Positions 1-12,997 of a stretch of 64,000 bases of DNA are shown piece by piece. Position 1 is the first letter of the stretch, and every line of letters starts with the position of its first letter. The notes beneath the pieces are model-generated. The model searched no databases, was not told the DNA's origin, and saw only the letters and a list, made by a program, of their open reading frames with translations. Position numbers and translations under genes: made by a program. The stretch is from Hymenoscyphus infarciens. Its lineage: Eukaryota > Ascomycota > Leotiomycetes > Helotiales > Helotiaceae. Location: NCBI GenBank assembly GCA_001414345.1, contig LLCB01000178.1, forward strand, positions 1-64,000, written 5' to 3'.

Positions 1-780
1 CTCTTAATTTAAGAGACTTTTAAGCTTATTTAGTAGATAATACTAATAATAGATACTCTAGCTAGTAATATATATTATATATATATTATAAAAGTAATCT
101 AGCTAGTAGAGATATAAGTAATTAAGAAATTCTACTCTTAAATTAAGAGACTTTTATACTTACTTAAGAGAAAATAGTAATATTAAATACTCTAGCTAAA
201 AATATATATATAATATAAAAGTATTCTAGCTAGTAGAGATATAAGTAAGTAAGAGATTCTACTCTTAAATTAAGAGACTTTTATACTTACTTAAGAGATA
301 TTACTAATATTAAATACTCTAGCTAGTAATATATATATAATATAAAAGTAATCTAGCTAGTAGAGAGATAAGTAATTAAGAGATTCTACTTTTAAATTAA
401 GAGACTTTTATACTTACTTAAGAGATAATATAAATATTAAATACTTTAGCTAGTAATATATATATAATATATTCTAGCTAGTAGAGATATAAGTAAATAA
501 GAGATAGTCTCTTAATTTAAGAGACTTTTATACTTATTTAGTAGATAATACTATTATTAAATACTTTAAATAGCTATATATATATTATTATACTCTAGCT
601 AGTAGATATATAGATAAATAAGAGATTCTACTCTTAAATTAAGAGGCTTTTATACTTAATTAAAAGATAATACTAATATTAAATACTCTAGCTAGTAATA
701 TATATAATAAATAAAAGTATTCTAGCTAGTAGAGATATAAGTAAATGAGAGATTTACTCTTACTTTAAGAGACTTTTAAG
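1..780. repeat. AT-rich tandem satellite, ~126-bp unit
   Basis: A block beginning TTAAGAGACTTTTA recurs at about 11, 145, 272, 399, 519, 641 and 767, a spacing of 120-134 bp. This gives roughly six degenerate units. Each unit has palindromic parts: a CTCTTAAATTAAGAG core, and two CTAGCTAG boxes flanking a TATA-rich centre that could fold as a hairpin. Copies differ mostly by transitions and small indels, as expected of RIP-mutated repeats. The array begins at the window edge, so its true length is unknown. Confidence 0.85.
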
Positions 781-1400
781 AGGCTCTTTTCTAGTACTTT
801 TAGAGTATTAAAAGAGGCGTAGCTAAAGAGGCGTGGCCGAGGAGGCTACTTAGGTCGGTTAATAGTTTAGACCTGGGCGTCTCGCAAAAGTAGACTATTA
901 ACTACCTACTCTAGGAGCGCTTCGCATACGCTATATAGTAAAAATACTATAGAAGCCTATACTAATAGGAAGAGAGCTTCTAACCTACCAGTTAACAGTT
1001 TAGAAGACGGGGTTTTTATGGAATAGATGTTTTAGACATATATAAGACGTGGTAGGGCAGGAGTAACACTTCAAAAGTTAAGTATAACATAGTACTATCT
1101 TTTACTTTATACTTTATAGATTAAGTAATTAGTATCTAATTAATCTATCTAATCAATTATAGCCCTTTTAATTCACTTTTACGTACGTAACTTAAGTGTT
1201 CTTAGTTTTAGTAATAGCGCTTCCTATTTATACATATTACTTTAGATCGCGACAGCGCTACTAAAAAGAGTCTAATTTAGATGATTTTAAGTGCATTAGA
1301 TACGCAATTGCTCGCTCTTTAGATACATATAGATTAGTATATAGTAGGGTAGTATTATTCTAATAGATTATATATAAAAGGGAGTATATGTAAATAGGTG
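781..1400. other. AT-rich remnant, no gene seen
   Basis: This is low-GC sequence with many stops in all frames and no open frame of useful length. It follows the satellite directly and is probably decayed repeat DNA. I could not match it to any other element in the window. Confidence 0.5.
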
Positions 1401-4400
1401 GTTTTGGGGTGGGGTTGGTGTAGGGGTTGGGGCTGAGACTTGGCGCTCTTGGCATGGGGCTAGGGCCGGATCGGGGCTAGCGCCAGAGGCCCAAACTGTC
1501 AACCGCCGCCTCTTGCATCCTAATTCGCACGTCCATCGTTTTCGTCACCGAATGCCCTTTCCTAGCCATCCTTGTGTGTACGCTCGCCACGAAGAACGAA
1601 CGAGTGCAGTACACGAACACCCAGTACGAAGAACAAGAAAATCGAATACGTATCCTCTCCCATTTAATTACCTGCTCGGTACCCACGGACCGAGAGTTAT
1701 ACCCGGGACTCCTGCGTACAGGAAATAATAAAAGGGAGAATTTGTAAAACGGTTTGACAGATGAGAGGAGGGTGAAGATGGGTTTCTGGTATATGGATGC
1801 AGGGTTAGGGCTTGCGCGTAGGGATATTTTGGGAGGCCAAGGATGAGGGGGACCGTGTTATTGGGATTTCATGGGATACGTGGGATGAACGAGGGTTGAT
1901 ACTTAAGTAGCGTGGGTATTTTGGGGATGTTAATAGGAAGTCGTGGTTATCGTGGGTGGTGGGAGAGGTTTGCGTACTCGCTTGAGTAGCCTCGTCTTCC
2001 TCTGAGCACCGCCATATCTTGGAACTGTTGACGAGACAATGCCCATTTGAAATCTGAAATGAGAACTTCTTCAAACCTCGTGAAGGAAGATCTTTGCAGC
2101 AAAGCCTCACCAAGAGGCTGGGAGGGTCAACCCTCCCATCTCAAAGGTGCAACTCAACTCGCAGCCGAGAATAGCTTCACAAACAAGACAAGGAAACCCT
2201 ACCAACTTACCATGCCCCTTCAGCTTCAACCTTATGCATTGAACAATTTTAGAAACTGCCACAGGCTGCACGCAAATGTCTTTTCCCAGCGATGTTCCTA
2301 GTGACTACAATCCCCATCATGTCAACACGTGTTCGTGTGAGTGAGTGAGTGGGGGTAAAATACGGACTTAAGAACGGATTTTGATATCGATCACATAATC
2401 CAAACAGGTCGTGTAACATCCACCAGTTATTTGATTTGATAGAGCGGGAAGACAGAAGCTTCTCGATGTTCAAAATTAATAGGATGTGATCAATGTTCGA
2501 TGGCAGAGAAAGACGATGCAATGCGTGGTGAAAGTGGCTGCTTCCACCACCATCACGCCGCATAACCACCTCGACGGAAAAATTCAGGACGGGACGGAGT
2601 GGTACTGTGTGGGCCACACAGTGTGGCCCAAGACGGTATGTTTCGTGACAAGCGGCGTACGGGAAGCCGTGAGATTCGGTGAGCAGACGATGAACTCACC
2701 CGGTTTTTAACGGGTGTGTGTCTTTCGTTGCTACCGTAGCTTTTGCTTAGACGAGATTCGGAAAAGCTGATGGGATGATGGATGATAGGACGACTGATGC
2801 CTTCGTACATACTGGAGCAACATGGACAAGTCTGTATGGAAGGACAGGCTGTGAAGGAGACGTACCGCGCTCCAATGTCATTTTCATCCTTTCCACAATC
2901 CCGAGAACTCACGGCATCGTGACGGGTCTAGAGCGTCGACGTCTCGTTCGCCGGACTTCGGTCCTAAATCTAGAAAAGAAAATGACAGGTTTGTTTACCC
3001 GTCCCGATATGTTGGTTGCAAGTTTCAGAACACCACAATTTCACATTATTTCAGAGACAAAGACGAAGCAAACCGAGCCAGGCAGACGGGAAATCAATGA
3101 CGTTTCACAAGGCGAAATCTCGTGGGATGCATGGCGTCCTCGTGGGATGAAGCTAAGTCAAGGACTCAAGGTACTTACGGACGGTAGAAAGAGGCCCTGG
3201 GGTATTCAAGAGGCAGATAGATGAGCAAAACGGGAGAGACAGGTTGCGTTTCTGGGTAACTGTCATTCCAACCCGAGGATCTTGCATCAGCAAGTTCCAT
3301 CTTGCAGCTCGCCTCTCGCATGTTACTTTGGATGAAGAGGATGAGGAAGGAGGGTAACTATGAATTGAGGGGTGTGTTGATGCTATCAGTCTTTATGCGT
3401 CACGATAGGAAGAAGGAAGAAGGAACCTCGGCCAACAGCTGATTCTCTTCCTCTTCCCCTCGCCTCACTGGCTCAATCTGGTGCAATGACTGACTGGTCG
3501 AGCTCGGCGAGGTGAGGAGTGAGGGGAGAACTCGTCATCATCCATGGCCTTTGAGGAACGGGAACGTGCGAACTCGTGGTCCAAGTTGGATTTTGAAGAA
3601 ATCAAGTTGCAAGAAAGAGAAAAAGATGTGAAGTTGCTCTTGCCGTTGCTTCATGTCTTTGATCGAAAGCCTCGTCCCAGAGTTTAAAATTTTAATAGGG
3701 GCGTCCCGTTCGTTCTCCGCATCGGATCCATGGTTCGGATTTCGCAATTGCCCGCGGGTGGAGTTCTCGTCTAACGTCTTTTCTCCCATGTGCCCCCTGA
3801 TGCGGCGGAAAGGCTTCCCCGTGAAGACGGCAAACCAGCAGCGTGGTTCAGCGACGTTCAATGCTTGTCTTGTCTCAATCTTGCATTTCTCATGATTTCA
3901 TCTTCCCGCTCCAGCGCAGCGGACTGGCTCTGTCGTTTTCAGAAAACGGGACATGGAAACCCCTCGTTTCCACTGTGCCGGGCTCGCCAACTTGTGTGGA
4001 AATTCCGCCCAATTTATACGAATCGAAGTAGTGTTTCAATAATTGTGAATTTCAATTTTGAGTTGAAGGCCGAGCTCTGGGCTCTGGTCGCGGGTCCCGT
4101 CCCTCCTCTTCTTTGCTTCATTGCTCTGCCGACGACCACAGTGGGGTGGAAATTGCCGTGTACAACGTAACTCGGGGGTATTGTAGACGCTCTGGAATTG
4201 GGAGGGATGGCCATGGTCATGGCCGCCACCATCTTGCGGCGCGATTTGGCAAAAACCGCCGAATAGCCGTACGAATACAGTACTACTAGTATGCAATGTG
4301 CAACGCGAGCCGGACGATGACAATGTTGAGGTTACGCATGCGAGGCAACAATGGTTTTGTAGTTTACAGGTTTGCTGCAATACTGCAATGCATCTCTCGG

Positions 4401-5399
4401 GCTCGAAATATGGATACATCTCATCCATGAAGAGACCCTTTTGATATCTCGCTGAAGAACTGTGACGGCGCGGTGCATTGTGCAGACAGAATACTCTGTG
4501 CTGCGTATTGTATAGAGCTTCAAGTAGGACGATGAATGTATTCATTCGGACCTGAAAGCATATGCAGCAAGGAGAATCCGATCACTATCATATCAAACTC
4601 TAAGATGTCGGGTGCTTGTCTTGTCTCTGGTGTCTTCAAACAAACTTTCTCCTTGACAGACCGGGATTTATGGGCCGTTATCACTGCTGCTGCAAGCTTC
4701 TTCGGCAATCCATCTCTTAAGAAAGGCACTTTTACAACATGATACAACGGGAGACTTTAGATAAAGTTATATGCATAGTTATGAGTCTCTATTGTCTCTT
4801 GAAGTTGTAATTATGATTAAAACGGTGGAACAATCTGAACAATTCTTCATGTGCACTTGTGACTTGATAGACAGTTGAGCGTAGACAGTTGAGGGTATTC
4901 ATCTGCCGCTCATACCCACTCGGGTCGAGCGTCATGCCCGATTCAGGCCCAGAAGGTCAAGGTCAAGGTATCCAGGTTACTAGGTAACCTAATTAATCTA
5001 GAACAATATCTCAAGCGTCGCACGATGGAAAAGGCTGCCACCACAAACACCAAACTAGCTGTGGTTGTCCATGACAACTGAATTGACAGATCTTGAGCTA
5101 TTGACACAGGTCAACGGTAACGTCAGACTTCAGAAACGCTTGCTAGAGTGAAGCTATCGTGACGGGACTTGGAGAATTGAGGGTTTGGGGGATTTCTTTG
5201 GGGCACTTCCGATGACCTTCCAGCCCCAGTCAGCCCCAGCCCGGCCCAAAAACCCAACCAAAGTTACCAAACCCACCAGAAGAAAATGAGAAGAAAATCC
5301 CTTGAACAACTGAACCCTTGAAGGCCATCCTCGAATTACCCCAGCAAAAAGGGTCTCCGGCTATGGAAAGCGGAAGGCGTAAATGGCCTTGTCAATTGA
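1401..5399. other. about 4 kb without a supportable gene
   Basis: Base composition returns to normal here, but open frames are short, overlap on both strands and resemble no family I know. I found no convincing exon chain and no paired splice sites with frame continuity. It may be intergenic DNA plus distal promoter of the downstream LTE1 gene, or it may hold non-coding transcripts that cannot be judged from sequence alone. Confidence 0.4.
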
Positions 5400-6041
5400 A
5401 GTGAAGCCGCCTGTCCCATCACACTGTCACTGTCACTGTCACTCACACTCAAATCCACCACCCAAAAACGGTGGCTGGCGTCGCTTACAAAGTTCAATCA
5501 CCAGTGGAGCAACACCCCCCTGAAGCACCAGGGCAGTCAGTACCTAGGCACCTAGGCACCTCAGGCTCAACACCAGAAGAACCTGGAAGCTGCGACTTGG
5601 TTGCCCCCTTCCAACACCTGCTGCACCAACACAACACCAACACCAACACCAACTTCCCCCCAGCAAATCCCAGTCCCAGTGTGACCCAGTCCCAGTCCCA
5701 GCCCCAGCCCCAGCCCCGACCCCAACCTGCCTACCCTGCCCCAGGTCTTCCTTGCACCTTTCTGCCTGCAAAAGCCATTCCGATTCCCAAAGCACTGCAC
5801 TCTCCCTCCACCCACTCGGTGCTCACGCTCACTCACTGCCTCCTCATCCACCTCCTAGTCGACTCCGGACCTGATTATCTCTGCCAGTCCAAGCCGTAGT
5901 AGTCCCTACTTCTAGCCTCTTCGCTCCCACCCTACCTATCCCTTGAACAACACCAATGTATTTACGAATCCGACGCAGAAGTTGAAGGCCGATTCGAATC
6001 GCTGCCAGAGGTCCAATAGGAGGGCTCGAGGAGTAAGGAGC
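5400..6041 (+). promoter_or_regulatory. low-complexity leader/promoter of LTE1
   Basis: This C- and A-rich stretch precedes the LTE1 start codon. It holds short tandem repeats: CACTGT near 5425, CCTAGGCAC near 5542, AACACC near 5632, and CCCAGT/CAGCCC near 5690. The frame is open upstream of the ATG at 6042 but has no earlier in-frame ATG, so I read it as 5' UTR and promoter. C/A-rich leaders like this are common in front of long fungal signalling genes. Confidence 0.45.
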
Positions 6042-9000
6042 ATGGAGGATGAATTGCCCGCCCAGCCAGCGGGCTCACGCACGCCAGAGAGCTTGCGACA
6101 GCGACAACGCGATCGACTGTCACCGCGAGGGAGGTTTGGGAAATCGAGTCAGCGGATTGCCACGACGGTGCGTGACATGGAAGGTCCCAAGATGAGCGGC
6201 ATCACCCTCTGGCCGGCACCGCTGTCCAAGACGCTCGGAAAGAAACCGTCGGATCTGGCAAAGAAGAAGCAATTGCAGGAAGGGTTGCGCAAGGAGAATA
6301 GTGTGAATCGTCGCGCGAGACGGGAGGCAGAGGACGGAAAACTCCATCACGAGATTGTTCCCGACGGAGCATCCGCCGGACGAGAGGGACGTCAGTTTAC
6401 CGTGGCCAACGTGGGAAACAATGGTAGAATATATCTTCGGTATGTCATACGTCCCCATGTCGCGTCGAGAGAGGGAGGAGGTGGGTGTAGGAGTGCATAC
6501 TGACAGCAAGCAATAGTCCCACCATACGACCAGCAAACCAGCGATACCCCCAACCATCTTTCGTCTTTCCCATCACCCCGCCGAGCACGGCTGGATTGGA
6601 TGCTTTGGTAAACCAGCCCGAGAGTGACGAGACGTCCCGCGATAGTTTATGGACTCCTACACGCTCGCCAGCTACTGCGGCTCCCCCAGCGCGAGATTCG
6701 TCACTACCGCTTGCACGCCCGTCAAATACATATCCGCGTCACAAGCGCGCCTTTTCCTACTCGACCATTGACGAACAGCACGCACACGTTCGAGATTCAG
6801 ATGCCGGAGCGTTCAAGGTGGTAATTGAAAGACCCGGTGCACGTCCAAAGCTCCCAGAGTCTTTCATTGGCATCCCAACTTTGGAAGTTCCAATCCCTTC
6901 ATACAAGCTAGGGACACCGCGATTCAGCATGAAAGGGACCGCGTTTCTTCGAGGCTCGTCATATACAACGACGGATGACCTGAGATCGAGCGTGCTTTCA
7001 AACGGAGAATCCAACAAAAACTCCAACTCGCCTCGTCCAACCCGGATTCTTTCGAGACGACATTCGGATGCTTCTCGTCAACCTCGCCAGTTGGTCATGT
7101 CGACCCCTTTATCAAGCTCGCTCACCAGCTCAACCCCTACCAGTGGCATCATTCGACAACGCTTGCCAATTACCCCAGAGATATTTGACTCTTTAACCTT
7201 CAAGCCGGACTGTGACCACCCGTCTGTTGTGCGGTACTCTCGGGATGGAGGAATCAGAGCGGCCACTCCAGCAAGGCTTGTAGCCGAGATCACATCGCCA
7301 ACCTTTGTCGACTACGATCTGCTCTCCGATTTCTTTCTCACTTTCCGCGCATTTCTGGATACGACAGATCTGCTGCACATGTTGATTGCTCGCTTAAAAT
7401 GGGCCCTGGCACGCGATGATGAGACAGGAACGGTGGTTAGGGTGAGAGCTTTTGTGGCTATCCGTCACTGGGTGCTCAACTACTTTGTGGATGATTATGT
7501 TATTGATTACGATTTACGGAAAGCCTTTTGCGAACTTCTCAACAATTTTACCTGCGACCCATTATTCGACCCCGAACGTACCAAGGTCCCCTTGAAAATC
7601 TTGGGTGAGCTCAAGAAGTGCTGGAGAAGGGTTGGAGCTTTGTACTGGGATGGACCAGAATTCGACACTGAACTCGGCTCGGATATACCCATTGCCCCTG
7701 GAGGAGTTGCGGGGTCTAGGGATCCGAATTTAGACCCCAGCTTTTGGGAGGCTCATCCAAATGGACCTCCTCAATTAGAAGGCATCATCGAGCCAGACTT
7801 CGTCCAGATGGAATCAGCAGCCGAGGGCTCTCACTTCTTTGCGGACGTCTCACGTGCTGGACATTTAGATTCCGTGGCTAGGCCACAGACGGCACCCATG
7901 AGCCACAGAGAGGACCAACAAAGCCCTCCTCTGTCACCTACTAGCGTCATGAGTGAAGACTTTGTCTCGTGCTCATTTCCATCCAGACTCCGTGGCCCAG
8001 CCTCGGCCCAGCACCTTGGGGCTCACCCTGTGCCAGCCAGCTCTATCTATGATCCAGCGCCACCAGTTGCCTCGATACCCAAGTCCCTCACAGGGAAACG
8101 TGTACGCCCTACACCGTCCCATAAGCGTAGTGGTAGCTTTTCAGACTCGTTTAGAGACCAGCGAACACTTGAACCTGTTCAAAAGGTCATTTTTAAGAGC
8201 ACCGAGCTTCTTCTTGCATTTCCTTACGCCGGAAGCCTTGTTCGTGGAAACCTTTTCCCGCCAGGGCAAGCAACCGTGGAAGTTGTTGCTCCAAGTACCC
8301 CAGGTCATTCAAACCGCGCAACTACGTTATTTCCACCTGGCGCCTCTCAGAAAGGACCTTCAGCAATGTCAGGCCCTGGAATGAAGAAACTGTTAGGGAG
8401 TGTTCGCCGTGCTCTCAGTACTCGGACTGGCTTAAGCTCTGTCCCGTCTTCGTCACCAACCCAAGGAAGCTTTCCACACATTCCGCCTCTCGGTGTCAGA
8501 GGAGCAACGATAAATCGGTTACCAGGGACTGCAGTTGTTCCACAAGCCCGGTCTCGAGCTATGGGCATGAAGTCGCCGATGAGGATCGATTTGTTAGGCG
8601 CTGAGGTTGCTGAAGACTTCAAAAAGGCCGTTCAGGAAGAAGCGGAAGCCGATCATGGAGAATCGAGTGCCAAATCAGACCAATCCAGCGAGCACAACAT
8701 GCAACTTCGATATCCAACTATGGCACCAGATGCCACCCTCGAACTATCTACGACGGAAGCACGAAAGGCCATCGTCAGTGGTGAGATGACTAGTGGCAGT
8801 AAGTCCATTGTGATCGTTGATGATACGGTACCAACCGAAGGCCCTGTAATGACTGGAGCACTTCCCATGAACACATCCATTGAGGATTTTGCTGATACCT
8901 ACATGCACCCGTCTGGAGGCCCAACGCCACCTTCAACCCCTCCTGAGCCACAGTTCGGCACCCCACGCCGCTCCTCGCATTTGTTAGGCCAACACACCAG

Positions 9001-11374
9001 AAAGCGATCGTTGTCTTTAGGAGATAGTGATTTTGTGCCCCGTGAATCATTGCCTCTGGCTCAAGATCGGCTTTCCAGCAACCAGCCATTTCCTCGCTCA
9101 TCTGCACGCGTCCCACGCCATTCATTTCAGGCAAAGAAGTCGCTTTCATTGCGGCGATATGCGTCATATCATAGCGGGTTTACACGACATCGAAGTGAAA
9201 GAAGTTTCGATGCAACTACATTCTCTGACTCAGAGGACCACGATTTTCTAAATCACGTTCCTTCAGTGCCACTTCCTCTACGGGTTCTCCGGAGGAGACC
9301 TGGAGGAGATTTGAGAGCAGTCACGAACGTCGAAGATTTGAATTCTCAGCCTCTCCGGCGACCAATGTCGACTGGGTCAATCTCTACATACGCCGACTCT
9401 GTCCGAAGCTCATATCTATTGGGAGTGGGGGAGCCCAGCACATATGTGGATGTCAGAGGCAGTACCTGCGGACAGTCAGAACCCACAGCACAGAAATTCT
9501 CACTCGGCGCGTTAGCTGAAGCTTCCTCGCCGAACCCCCGTGTCTCTCTCTTCAGTACGCACTCGTCTCAGCCTGTCATGCGTCCATCCTTTGAGAAAGA
9601 GGCACAAATGCTTGCACAGATCCCCGATGATATTGATGATGACGGGGGTGTTGAATCCGCTCTGTTGAAACTTGAAGGGAAATTCGAGCAGCGTCGTTCA
9701 GATTTGTCGCTCAGTGGAGAGGCTGATCGTGATAGCTTCGGTGCCCGTCCATTGGATGTAAGCACACTTTCACTTGAAGAGGACGATGAAGTGGAAGAAC
9801 ACAGAAACAAGGATACCGAACAATCGATGATTCCCACTTATCGGCCGCAACCAAACTCCTCAATTGAAGAGCTTAAACCTACTGTTTATCAACCTCGTGG
9901 GATGCAATCGGACCCAGTTGTCTCCATGAAATCAGTGGAATCATACAATTCAACCCCTCTTCTTGAACGAGGCTTGTCAGACCATGGAATGAAAAGAAGG
10001 ACAAGAAATTGGTCAGACCAGTCGATCCTCCGTGGCCCAAGCAACGAGAGGCCTATTCACAACGAGCATACCCCCGACTCATCTCATGTCAATTCATTTG
10101 ATTTCATTGACGACACTGATAGTCTCCGCAGAATACCAGTTGGCCAGACTATGCCTCAGCATAAGAGTCTCGCTCAATCCTTTTTGGACAGCGAGAGTGA
10201 AGATCGAAGTGATCTATCGTCTGAGATGTCCATGGAAGTCATCTCAAAGACTGAGCTTACCGAGCAGGACTCTGGTCCCCCTGTGCATCCTGAGTCGGTT
10301 ATGAAAGAGTTTGTGCTACCTTCGCATCTACAGGATCAGCCTCCGTCGCCGCCAATTACTTTGACACAAGCATTGCAACTGTATCCTGATGGTACCAGCC
10401 CACAAAGCTCTAGGAGCTACCACAGACTGGGGAACCAGGGTCAAAACAGCCTCCCCCCAACCCCCGAAATCACACCAACAGGCCCTGGTTCACGACAACG
10501 CCAGGACATGAACGGTGTTTGGGAAGATAGGGGAGCAACATCATCCACTGACCCTCTTCGGTCGCACCGTATCCCTGAGCCATCGCGCAAAACCTCTTTG
10601 CATCTTCCTTTCACCCTCGCGTTCGACTCTCAAGTCCTTGCCCAACAATTCACACTTATCGAGAAAGACGCACTCAATGAAATCGATTGGAAGGATCTCA
10701 TTGAAATGAGATGGAAGAATTCGACAACCGACTCGCGCTCATGGGTTGACTTCCTCCGCACCTCTGAACCACGAGGGGTGGAAGTTGTCATTGCCCGATT
10801 CAATCTCGTTGTGAAATGGGCGGTGTCTGAAGTTGTCTTGACTCTGAATATGGAGGAGCGTGTGAGAACACTCATCAAGTACATTCATATTGCTGCGCAC
10901 TGCCGCAAATATAGGAATTTCGCCACCATGACACAACTTACTGTCGCCCTTACATCCAAAGATCTGTCTCGTCTTACAAAAACATGGGCCAATGTTCCTG
11001 ACCAGGACTTGCAAGTCTTGAAACAACTCGAGGACCTCGTCACTCCATCCCACAACTTCCACAACTTGCGAGCAGAGATGGAAGGAGCTGGCGCGGATCA
11101 AGGCTGCATTCCGTTCGTCGGCATCTACACCCACGATCTCCTGGTCAATTCCGAGAGACCAAGTCAAATCGCTAGTACTCCAACCACCGAGCCGCTCGTC
11201 AACTTTGAAAGATGTCGAACAGATGCTACGATCATCAAGAACCTTCTCAGGCTCTTGGAGGCTAGTCAGCTGTACAAATTCCTCCCCATCGAAGGCATCA
11301 CAGAGAGATGTCTCTGGATGGCCGCCCTTTCTGATCAGGAAATCAACAACTACGGAAAGGCGATCCAGGAATGA
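6042..11374 (+). CDS. LTE1: Ras-family guanine nucleotide exchange factor, LTE1-like
   Basis: Two exons, 6042-6439 and 6517-11374, separated by a 77-bp GT-AG intron, give 1751 aa. The intron joins CG|T to restore an Arg codon and the run LRPTIRPANQRYP. Domains: an N-terminal basic region; a RasGEF N-terminal domain at about residues 355-480, with the run SPTFVDYDLLSDFFLTFRAF; a long Ser/Pro-rich disordered middle; and a C-terminal catalytic RasGEF/CDC25 domain at about 1490-1751, from the motif VLAQQFTLIEKDALNEIDW to the stop. Widely separated N and C GEF modules in a ~1700-aa protein are typical of filamentous-fungal Lte1. In yeast, Lte1 acts at the cell cortex in mitotic-exit and polarity signalling. 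The start is the first in-frame ATG, giving MEDELPAQPAG. It could be another fungal RasGEF, but the domain layout argues against Cdc25 itself, because no SH3 domain is visible. Confidence 0.9.
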
Positions 11375-12997
11375 TCGTGCCAACACCAAACACTCTTTTT
11401 CCCCACCAATTTTCTTTTGAACGGGATTGTATACTCTCCTTCTTGTACCTCACCTAGGAAGCCCCACAGCGGCTTTCATGTCATTTGCTTTTTTACACTG
11501 CTTTAATCCTTGTTTCGATACGATCCTTTACATTCTCTTGTTTTCGTATTTTCCTTATGGGTAAAACGGCCCTCGACTGCGGACGATAATGACGATTTTC
11601 CTTTTTTTTTTGTTGCTGTGTGTGATTGCTATTGTTGTGGAATATTCTAGTTTTAGTTTTTTTTTCGAGATGGGTTTTCGTGCGTCTTAAAAGATACCCA
11701 TTTTTTTGGAAGGGGAAAGCGAAGGGAAGATGCAAGGGATGAGCTAACACTGGCCGCCTTGTTGTTTTCATTGTATCCATTGTTTTTTATTTTGAGCCCG
11801 AGAAGGGAGTTGTGCGGTTTGCATTGCGTTTGCATGAGTGGAATACCCTAGTTGAGCTTTACAGTGACGCAGGAGGTGGATTGGAGGGACTTTGTATGAG
11901 AGGTGTTGCTCTGAGGGCTTGCAAAGAGCTAGGAAGAGTTGGAGGGCCTTTTGTTGGCTGGGGTGGGTGGTTGCTGAGATGAATGAAAATAAAGAAATCA
12001 AACCAAACTGTTCTGATTCTGTTGATGTGATGAATGTGAATGATTGAGCCGGTTCCGTGTAATGAGAGGATCAGTCGTCACTCTTCCTCTGGAATATAGA
12101 CCTTGCTCCTCATATTTTTGGCCCCTACATTGAGAATGAGTAAGCTGTGAGTTACTTGCGAGTAATCCACGGGCAAGCCTCAAGTAAGCAGCCACGAGTG
12201 AGCCACGAGTGAGCCACTCACCGCTTACTCGGTAGGGGAAAAACACTCATAAAACCCAAATAACAGAAATCAGATAACACAACAGACACAGTTGGTTAAT
12301 TCACGGTCTGATGCATTATATTATATTCACATCCGTGTTTGTACTTGTATGAAATGACTGAATTGGAAATTGCGAGGTTGACTGAGAGCGCGAGGAAGCC
12401 TTGTATAGAACGAATAAACATGGTTGTCTTTCTTTTAAGCTTCTTAAGAGATTGTGATGTTATTTGTTATTTAACTCGGTTTTCTTTCTACCGTGCTCTG
12501 GTACTCGTATGCTTTATGATAGCAAGTCAAGTTAAGGTTGAGCTCGGACCTTTTTAGTTTGTCTCAGCGAGTGGGGAGCTAGCCTTGTCGTTGTCACGAA
12601 ACCATCGTCATAGCTAACCTTCAAAGGACAACGAAGGACTACGAAACGTCAAGGAGAATACGAGATCGCACGGTTGGGATTGAGAAGTGAGCATACGATA
12701 CAGTAACGAATTGCGATTTGGGATTTATCGAGGGATTAGGAAGTTGTGCTTTGAGGGGCAAGTTTGTGAGATCGCAAGTTCCGGGAAACTCGTTTTCGCA
12801 GTGCTGGTGCTGGGTAAGACGAGGTGAGTGAGATAGCCCCGGGAGGGAAAGAGAGAAAATGGGTTTCCAGATGATCAAGGGGAATTACATGCTGACATTA
12901 TATATAGATCTCTACCACGTACGTCCCGAAACCCTTACCTACCTACCTACCTACCTCGTACCCTCCATCCTACCCCGCCATTCCCGTACCCAAAAAC
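11375..12997. other. intergenic, no gene seen
   Basis: The first few hundred bases, rich in T runs (11600-11720), are probably the LTE1 3' UTR. Around 12180-12225 a short direct repeat of CACGAGTGAGC occurs. A TACC tetranucleotide run (about 12937-12956) sits just before the next gene. Small open frames here match nothing and overlap on both strands. Confidence 0.5.

Noticed and set aside
1..780. CRISPR-like regular repeat spacing
   Set aside because: Spacing is regular but the whole unit is repeated, with no unique spacers, and the genome is eukaryotic.
2249..2912. Frames of about 120 codons on the minus strand in the 1.4-5.4 kb region
   Set aside because: They overlap frames on the other strand, have Cys/His/Ser-rich random composition, and show no motif or splice continuity.
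5471..5899. 142-codon Pro/Gln-rich frame upstream of LTE1
   Set aside because: It is made of short tandem DNA repeats (CCCAGT, AACACC) and lies in the likely leader of LTE1. Composition, not coding, explains it.
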